A stretch of 64,000 bases of DNA from Limnohabitans sp. (lineage in GTDB: Bacteria; Pseudomonadota; Gammaproteobacteria; Burkholderiales; Burkholderiaceae_C). Made by a program: the position numbers and the translations under genes. The DNA lies in NCBI GenBank assembly GCA_030158125.1, contig JAOATL010000002.1, positions 1 to 64,000 of the forward strand, in the 5' to 3' direction. The stretch's first letter is position 1. Each line of letters starts with the position of its first letter. Below the pieces are notes generated by a model, which saw nothing but the letters and a program-made list of their open reading frames with translations, was not told where the DNA came from and ran no database searches. This document shows, piece by piece, positions 58,362-64,000 of the stretch.

Positions 58362-59288
58362 TCAAATATAGGTTCCGGCCAACGTGAGAACTTTGCCACC
58401 CGTGCGCATTTTGAAACGGGCAACCCCTGCACTTCGGATGGTGTTGACCCCACCCAAATCAAGCATTCGAACGCCGCGCTCTTTCAGCACTTCAATGGCT
58501 TTCATGAGTATCAAATAATGGGCATTCAAATCTCTGCCGGCATCTGACGTCCAGCCCACCTGGTAGGTGGCGGCTTGACCATGAATTAAAAACATCATGG
58601 CGGCAATTCGATCTCGATTTAAATCTGCACGCATTGTCAAAATGTTCTTTGCAGGTTGTTTGCGAGAATCGACATAATGGTCAAAAAAAGCGACCGGCAA
58701 ACCATCCAGGTTTTTTTCTTGCCGTTGTTGTACTTCTCTGTCTAACAACCATCGGTATTGGCCAACGTTGGTGCCAACACGCTGAACTGTCATGTTGCTA
58801 TTTTCGGCATCTGCCAAGCTGTAACGCCAGCGTCTGTCCATTTGAGCTCTCAGCGCATCCAAGCTGGGCGTAATGTCCAGCATCACGGTCGACATGCCAG
58901 TCATGATGCGCCTGAATGGGCTTAAACCGTGCGGCACACCTTGGGCGACCTCAGGTGTCACCGCCATGAAATGAATGCCTTTCAGCGGCAAAGATTGTTT
59001 CAATGCGGCATAGGCCTCAGCCTCCTGCTGAGGTAAGAGTGGTCTTGACCACACAGGTCCACGCGAACATAAAGCAACCGCACCCCATCGCCCCCATTTG
59101 CGCACAATGAATTGAGCCTGCGCCAGTTGCTCATCATCTTGCATCACGCGAGCACGCAACACGTGAACACCCATCATGGCCAAACTAGAACCGTAAGCCC
59201 AGTCTTGTTGCAATGCCGCAGCAGCAGATGCATGCACGGCATCCCACGCTTGAAGGTCATGGCCTCGCCAATGGACTATCATTGCCAT
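58362..59288 (-). CDS. FemAB/GNAT-fold peptidyl- or acyltransferase
   Basis: A 308-residue protein with two GNAT-like halves typical of the FemAB/BioF2-like family. Conserved segments include GPVWSRPLL in the first half and, in the second half, RWRYSLADAENS (about 176-187), MFLIHGQAATYQVGWTSD and LNAHYLILMKAIEVLKERG. FemAB proteins attach amino acids from aminoacyl-tRNA to lipid II, and other members act in exopolysaccharide or capsule export. Which applies here is unknown. The start is uncertain among 59288, 59282 and a longer frame; 59288 avoids overlapping the small plus-strand gene. Confidence 0.75.
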   Translation of the reverse strand: MAMIVHWRGHDLQAWDAVHASAAAALQQDWAYGSSLAMMGVHVLRARVMQDDEQLAQAQFIVRKWGRWGAVALCSRGPVWSRPLLPQQEAEAYAALKQSLPLKGIHFMAVTPEVAQGVPHGLSPFRRIMTGMSTVMLDITPSLDALRAQMDRRWRYSLADAENSNMTVQRVGTNVGQYRWLLDREVQQRQEKNLDGLPVAFFDHYVDSRKQPAKNILTMRADLNRDRIAAMMFLIHGQAATYQVGWTSDAGRDLNAHYLILMKAIEVLKERGVRMLDLGGVNTIRSAGVARFKMRTGGKVLTLAGTYI

Positions 59289-59321
59289 AAGCCTGATTTG
59301 AGGGCCAAAACGGAAACAGTC

Positions 59322-59522
59322 ATGTTGAAGAAATTCCTTGAAAAAAGACGTGCCCAAACTGTCATGGGCCACAAACTGAAAGAAGCAGGTCCCACTTGGC
59401 TCGCAGGATTCTGGGCCATGGTGTATTTTGGACTGCCATTTTTTCTGTTCACGGTGTTGCTTGATGTGGCGATTGAATGGTTTTCAGGCAAATGCTATGG
59501 ATTGTGGTGCTATTTTCAATGA
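59322..59522 (+). CDS. Small single-span membrane protein
   Basis: A 66-residue protein. A basic N-terminus (MLKKFLEKRRAQTVMGHKLK) is followed by one strongly hydrophobic stretch (about 26-49, WLAGFWAMVYFGLPFFLFTV) and a short tail with two cysteines (GKCYGLWC). Positive-inside bias predicts the N-terminus in the cytoplasm. GGAAA lies before ATG 59322. I do not recognise the family. The gene is alone on the plus strand between two minus-strand units. Confidence 0.6.
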   Translation: MLKKFLEKRRAQTVMGHKLKEAGPTWLAGFWAMVYFGLPFFLFTVLLDVAIEWFSGKCYGLWCYFQ

Positions 59523-59534
59523 TGTTCGCAAGCC

Positions 59535-60776
59535 TTAAGCTTTGAAAAGCCCGTCCAAAGCAGAATCCCATCGATAACCAGGAAATACCTTGGTGATCAC
59601 GCCTTGCGGCAGACCCAAACTGCGCGACAACGCTTGGGCAAATACGGCTCTGAAGTCATGGTGCACCGGCAAGTCTCTTCCTTCATTGAGCTTGTCATGC
59701 GACAGCCCATCCCAACGCCCATGCCATTGCCCCCCTTGAACGGCGTTGCCCATTAGCCACATCACATTGCCATGACCATGGTCGGTGCCGCGTGTACCGT
59801 TTTCTGCACAAGTTCTGCCAAATTCACTGGCCACCAACACCACATCGTCCGGTTCATTGAACGCAGACCTAAGCTGACGCAAAGTGTTGGCGAGACTGGT
59901 CAGATTGTTGGCCAGCAAGCCCGTCACATTGCCTTGATTGATGTGCGTATCCCATCCGCCCGAAGATAAAAATCCAATTCGCAAGTCTTTATTTTGGCTC
60001 ATCAACATGCCCAGGTGTTTTGCATCCAATGCAAGCCCCTGCGCTGAGCTAGCACCATTGTTTGCCGCTTGTTGTTCATTGGATGACGTCATGTTGGAGG
60101 ACTTCAGCATGGCAGCCGTCGACATTCTGTTGGCGGCACCTTCCATCATGGCGCTGCCCAACTTTGAGTCTGCGGCATACAACTGTTGCATGGCCTCACG
60201 TGTTTTGACCTCAGCCAAAGTGCCCGCCCGAGTGGCCAACACGCCGTTGCCCACCAATTGCACAGGGCTTGGACCTGACAAGATGCGTGGACTTCGTTCT
60301 CCAACACCCATCGCATGCAGTCCAGTCCCCTGCCCCACCAAGCCCGACAACACATTAAGCCAACCTGCGGATGGTGAACTAAGGCCCGGCTTGCCTGTTT
60401 CCCAGTGGTACTGGGCATCGAAATGGGATCGGGTGCGATCGGGTGAGCCAGCACATGGGATGGCCGCCAGTATGCCTTGTTGCCAGAGCGGCAGTAGGGC
60501 CGCACATGCCGGATGCAAACCAAAGGTATCGTCCAAGGGCAGTACAGATGCCTTCGTGCCATTGGGTTTGGCGATGCCGATGTTGGGCCTTAACTGTGCG
60601 TAATGCGCATCGCCATAGGGAACCAGCATCGAAAGGCCGTCGTAAGCACCCCGTAAAAAGACCAAGACCACGCGCCCCCTCGGGTTGGCGCCATCGGCAA
60701 TGGCGTTCAGACCCACCAACGGAAAAGCGCCCATGCTCAAGGTTTGAAGAATGACTTGACGGCGGGAAGGCTTCAT
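59535..60776 (-). CDS. DUF1501 family exported protein
   Basis: A 413-residue protein. The N-terminus MKPSRRQVILQTLSMGAFPL has the twin-arginine-like SRRQxxL motif and a short hydrophobic region, suggesting Tat export. Conserved elements include VVLVFLRGAYDGLSMLVPYG, DRTRSHFDAQYHWETG, SSGGWDTHINQG and SEFGRTCAENGTRGTDHGHG, which place it in the DUF1501 (sulfatase/alkaline-phosphatase-like) family. No substrate is established. It follows the DUF1800 gene after 20 bases, its usual genomic partner. Confidence 0.9.
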   Translation of the reverse strand: MKPSRRQVILQTLSMGAFPLVGLNAIADGANPRGRVVLVFLRGAYDGLSMLVPYGDAHYAQLRPNIGIAKPNGTKASVLPLDDTFGLHPACAALLPLWQQGILAAIPCAGSPDRTRSHFDAQYHWETGKPGLSSPSAGWLNVLSGLVGQGTGLHAMGVGERSPRILSGPSPVQLVGNGVLATRAGTLAEVKTREAMQQLYAADSKLGSAMMEGAANRMSTAAMLKSSNMTSSNEQQAANNGASSAQGLALDAKHLGMLMSQNKDLRIGFLSSGGWDTHINQGNVTGLLANNLTSLANTLRQLRSAFNEPDDVVLVASEFGRTCAENGTRGTDHGHGNVMWLMGNAVQGGQWHGRWDGLSHDKLNEGRDLPVHHDFRAVFAQALSRSLGLPQGVITKVFPGYRWDSALDGLFKA

Positions 60777-60796
60777 ATGCGTATGCGTTAGATTCG

Positions 60797-62344
60797 TTAC
60801 TTGAACACCAATTCGGCACTGCCCAACACAAAACCCATTCGTTGTGCAGGTGCTTGTTGCGCAATGGCATGAAGGGTGCTGCGACTCAAGTATGCATAAA
60901 GGTCCTTGCGTTCCGTGCCGTTGCGGGCCACGTTCAGGGCGAAGTCAATTCTTCGCGTCAGTGCTTCTGGTGTCAGCCAAGTCGTGGCATTGAAAGCATA
61001 GCCATCCGGCGTTTGCCAATTTTGAATGCCCTGTCCTGCCACGGCCGAATACGCAAAAGCTTGAAGCCATTTGCTGCGATCTTCTCCTGCATTGAGGACC
61101 CGCAAGCTGGCGCATGCAAAATCAAAGGGCGTACGGTAAAGCTTGTTGGCAGAATCCCAAAAAGCTGCATGGTTCAACATGACCTTCATGACCTGATAGA
61201 TGTCTCCGCTCGATGCCAAAAACACAGTGGCCATAGAATCGATCAGCACTTGAGGCGGATCATCGGAGACAAAGTATTCAGCCAAACGGCGTGAGATGCG
61301 TTGCGCAGTCGCAGGATGGTTTGCCAGAAAACGAATGGCTTGCTCGCCCTCCTTCACTCCCAACGATTGCACTGAGCTTGAAATGCTTTGGCCCATGATC
61401 ACTTTAGGCCCCGACGCGTGCTGCCGCATGACAAACTGAAAACCCTCGGGAGAACGCGCAGACACAGTCCAGCCTGTTAAAACGCGGGCCAGTTCCCGGA
61501 CATCGTCTTGTGTGTAACCGCCGTGAACACCCAAAGTGTGCAACTCCATCAACTCGCGGGCATAGTTCTCATTCAAACCGCGAGGGCTTTGCCCCGCTCT
61601 GGCCGGCTGCGGGCTGACACTGAGCCACTGGTCCAAGTAGTACAGCATGGCAGGATGTTTTGCACTGGCCAACACCAAGTCTTCAAACTTGCCAAGCGCA
61701 TGCGCACGCGCCACGTTGATGGCGTAATGTCCCGCAAAGGGTCTGACAGTGCCTTTGAGCTGGTACACATTGAAGTGGTTGAACCAAAACTCTGTCATAC
61801 GGGCCAGCAAGGGCTGTTCAATGGCATCGTTGCTGCAGCTTGCCAAACGCCATGCAACTGCTTTGTTGACTTGGGTGCGGTTGTAATACAAGGGCTCAAC
61901 TTGCGCTTGGAAGTTAAACCGCTTTTCATTTGCCACCAGGTCGTTGATGCGGGTTCCAGCGGGTACAGCAGCCCGGGCTTCTCTCTCTTTGCGTGCACCG
62001 TCAAAAATGGCAGGCAGTCCATCATTGATGGATGCCATGTCGGCGGGCAGTTGCGGGGGCTGCAAACTGGCTTGGCGTGCTGCATCCAACTGTTGCAAAG
62101 CCCAGACTTTGGGGCGCCCAACGGACTGCATGTTGGCCAGCAATTCTGGGGTAGGACCATAACTCAGGCGGTTGATGGCGCGCCATTCAGCAGCTGGCCC
62201 TTGGGGATCCAAGCCGTCAAAAAATGAGGCTGACCTTGGATTTGAAAATGGGGCCTGCGCACAACCCCATAAACTCAAGAGCAAACAAGTTTCAAATAAA
62301 AGCCGCAGGGGCTTCATGAACTTCAAACTTGTGAGCTGTTTCAT
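60797..62344 (-). CDS. DUF1800 family lipoprotein
   Basis: A 515-residue protein. The N-terminus has a hydrophobic stretch ending LLLSLWGCAQ, a probable lipobox (Cys about 28 from the first Met), so it may be anchored to the outer membrane. The conserved DUF1800 core includes LNENYARELMELHTLGVHGGYTQDDV and RISRRLAEYFVSDDPP. Its function is unknown, but it is nearly always encoded next to DUF1501. ATG 62344 is used here; ATG 62317 gives a more compact signal peptide and is a real alternative. guaA ends 12 bases upstream. Confidence 0.88.
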   Translation of the reverse strand: MKQLTSLKFMKPLRLLFETCLLLSLWGCAQAPFSNPRSASFFDGLDPQGPAAEWRAINRLSYGPTPELLANMQSVGRPKVWALQQLDAARQASLQPPQLPADMASINDGLPAIFDGARKEREARAAVPAGTRINDLVANEKRFNFQAQVEPLYYNRTQVNKAVAWRLASCSNDAIEQPLLARMTEFWFNHFNVYQLKGTVRPFAGHYAINVARAHALGKFEDLVLASAKHPAMLYYLDQWLSVSPQPARAGQSPRGLNENYARELMELHTLGVHGGYTQDDVRELARVLTGWTVSARSPEGFQFVMRQHASGPKVIMGQSISSSVQSLGVKEGEQAIRFLANHPATAQRISRRLAEYFVSDDPPQVLIDSMATVFLASSGDIYQVMKVMLNHAAFWDSANKLYRTPFDFACASLRVLNAGEDRSKWLQAFAYSAVAGQGIQNWQTPDGYAFNATTWLTPEALTRRIDFALNVARNGTERKDLYAYLSRSTLHAIAQQAPAQRMGFVLGSAELVFK

Positions 62345-62356
62345 GTGCGCCTGGGA

Positions 62357-63970
62357 TTATTCCCACTCAATGGTTGCAGGTGGCTTGCTGCTGACGTCGT
62401 AGGTCACGCGATTGATACCGCGCACTTCATTGATGATGCGGCCCGATACCTTCTTCAGCAGCGCATAAGGCAGTTCAGCCCAATCTGCGGTCATGAAGTC
62501 AGAGGTTTGCACGGCACGCAAGGCCACCACGTAGTCGTACGTGCGACCATCACCCATCACGCCAACGCTCTTCACAGGCAGGAACACTGTAAACGCTTGG
62601 CTGGTGAGGTCGTACCAGGATTTCCCTGATTCGTCGGTAAAGTTACGTAACTCTTCGATGAAGATCGCGTCTGCGCGACGCAACAAGTCTGCGTATTCTT
62701 TTTTCACTTCACCCAAGATGCGCACGCCCAGACCTGGGCCGGGGAATGGATGGCGGTAAACCATTTCGCGCGGCAAGCCCAAGGCCACGCCCAGCTCACG
62801 CACCTCGTCTTTGAAAAGTTCGCGCAAAGGCTCCAACAATTTGAGGCCCAATTGCTCGGGCAAGCCGCCCACATTGTGGTGGCTCTTGATGGTGACGGCC
62901 TTCTTGCTCTTGGCGCCGCCAGACTCAATCACATCAGGGTAAATGGTACCTTGTGCCAAGAAGCTTGCGCCTTTGTGGCCACCTGTGCCTGCCTTCAATT
63001 TAGCGGCTTCGTCTTTGAACACATCCACAAACAAACCGCCAATGATTTTGCGTTTTTGTTCTGGCTCGCTCACACCTGTCAACTTGCCCAAGAACAAATC
63101 GCTGGCGTTGACGCGAATAACGCGCGCATGCAACTTGCCTTCGAACATGTCCATCACCATGTCGCCTTCGTTCAAACGCAACAGGCCATGGTCCACAAAA
63201 ACACACGTAAGTTGATCGCCAATAGCCCGATGAATCAGGGCTGCAGCCACGGAAGAATCGACACCACCCGACAAGCCCAAGATGACTTCTTCGTCACCGA
63301 CTTGCTCGCGAATTTTGGCAACAGCTTCTTCAATGTAGTTGCCCATGATCCAATCGGGGCTGGCTTTACAGATGTCCAATACAAATCGGTTTAAGAGCGC
63401 TTGACCTTGAACGGTGTGCGTTACTTCTGGATGGAACTGCACCGCATAAAAACGACGCGCTTCATCTGCCATACCAGCAATGGGGCAAGCAGGCGTAGAA
63501 GCCATCACTTTGAAGCCCTCAGGCAATTGCGTCACTTTGTCGCCATGGCTCATCCAAACCTTGAGCATGCCATGGCCTTCAGCCGTGGCGAAGTCTTCAA
63601 TCCCTTTGAGCAAATCGGTGTGGCCATGTGCACGGACTTCGGCGTAACCAAACTCACGCGTGGTGCCCGCTTCAACCTTGCCACCCAATTGTTCGGCCAT
63701 GGTTTGCATGCCGTAGCAAATGCCCAACACGGGAATGCCCAATTCAAACACCGCATCGGGGGCACGGTCGTCCACCTCGTACACGCTGGCATGTGAGCCA
63801 GACAAAATGATGCCCTTCAAATTGCCGTCTTTGGCATAGTCACGCACCCATTCGCTGGTGACATCGCACGGATGTACTTCACAAAACACGTGGGCCTCGC
63901 GCACACGGCGTGCAATGAGTTGGGTAACTTGTGAGCCAAAGTCAAGAATCAGAATTTTGGAATGCTGCAT
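62357..63970 (-). CDS. guaA: GMP synthase (glutamine-hydrolysing)
   Basis: A 537-residue enzyme converting XMP to GMP. The N-terminal class I amidotransferase has the nucleophilic Cys in [16 protein letters not shown] (about 85) and the His/Glu pair in FHPEVTHT. The ATP pyrophosphatase domain carries the P-loop [16 protein letters not shown] (about 234-249), and the C-terminal dimerisation domain includes [15 protein letters not shown] and ends IEWE. The sequence is complete. Its usual partner guaB would lie beyond the right edge of the window, where only 30 bases remain. Confidence 0.97.
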   Translation of the reverse strand: MQHSKILILDFGSQVTQLIARRVREAHVFCEVHPCDVTSEWVRDYAKDGNLKGIILSGSHASVYEVDDRAPDAVFELGIPVLGICYGMQTMAEQLGGKVEAGTTREFGYAEVRAHGHTDLLKGIEDFATAEGHGMLKVWMSHGDKVTQLPEGFKVMASTPACPIAGMADEARRFYAVQFHPEVTHTVQGQALLNRFVLDICKASPDWIMGNYIEEAVAKIREQVGDEEVILGLSGGVDSSVAAALIHRAIGDQLTCVFVDHGLLRLNEGDMVMDMFEGKLHARVIRVNASDLFLGKLTGVSEPEQKRKIIGGLFVDVFKDEAAKLKAGTGGHKGASFLAQGTIYPDVIESGGAKSKKAVTIKSHHNVGGLPEQLGLKLLEPLRELFKDEVRELGVALGLPREMVYRHPFPGPGLGVRILGEVKKEYADLLRRADAIFIEELRNFTDESGKSWYDLTSQAFTVFLPVKSVGVMGDGRTYDYVVALRAVQTSDFMTADWAELPYALLKKVSGRIINEVRGINRVTYDVSSKPPATIEWE

Positions 63971-64000
63971 GGAACGTCAATGATCAAAAATTGATGGGCG

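Overview
This 64 kb window is a chromosomal segment of a betaproteobacterium of the order Burkholderiales. The gene content and order (DUF2065-hisZ-purA-phosphoribosyltransferase, map-glnD, mltG-tmk-holB-tatD-ankyrin, and a large fadB/fadA/DmdC-like acyl-CoA cluster) fit the family Comamonadaceae. Moderate GC and compact spacing suggest a freshwater lineage such as Limnohabitans, but the genus is an inference. About 95% of the window is coding. I see no rRNA, tRNA, CRISPR array, prophage or insertion sequence.

Layout. (1) 1-1562 is unusual: a truncated narX-type sensor start on the minus strand, then about 1.2 kb with no recognisable gene except one weak small histidine/alanine-rich ORF. (2) 1563-6433 is a plus-strand run: DUF2065 protein, hisZ, purA, a phosphoribosyltransferase, metC and a small lysine-rich protein. 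(3) 6447-12771 holds tesA and an ABC ATPase whose start codons overlap back to back, then rlmB, a two-gene split chromate transporter with an IMPACT-family gene, and a YgiQ radical SAM protein. (4) 12823-20382 holds glnD and map on the minus strand, divergent from purL. (5) 20467-24022 is a tight minus-strand run: selO, msrB, yciB, bolA and a parvulin isomerase. (6) 24134-31010 holds an acyl-CoA ligase and a five-gene LIV-type ABC transporter. (7) 31148-40872 is a nine-gene acyl-CoA catabolic cluster: fadB, fadA, a DmdC-like acyl-CoA dehydrogenase, a Dabb protein, two SDRs, a hotdog thioesterase, a CurA-type reductase and a GST. It is headed by a perfect 28-bp palindrome that looks like an operator. 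(8) 40942-47534 holds tex, a patatin-like hydrolase, an iron alcohol dehydrogenase, an HSL-type esterase and a thioesterase-GNAT fusion. (9) 47531-52783 holds ygfZ, divergent from mltG-tmk-holB-tatD-ankyrin. (10) 52975-59288 is a minus-strand operon: FemAB-like transferase, PaiB-like flavin protein, a TadA-haloalkane dehalogenase fusion, an LD-carboxypeptidase and a penicillin-acylase-family hydrolase. (11) 59322-63970 holds a small membrane protein, the DUF1501/DUF1800 pair and guaA.

Functionally the window combines purine synthesis (purA, purL, guaA), histidine synthesis (hisZ), nitrogen sensing (glnD), and a substantial capacity to import, activate and beta-oxidise organic acids (regions 6-7). 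The most distinctive items are the complete TadA-haloalkane dehalogenase fusion, the thioesterase-GNAT fusion, an arginine in place of the Walker A lysine in the LivF-like ATPase, the palindrome in front of fadB, a hairpin that would bury the tex ribosome-binding region, and the degraded left edge where hfl genes would be expected. I did not find a clear new defence or mobile system. All start codons were chosen by eye from ribosome-binding sites and family N-termini.
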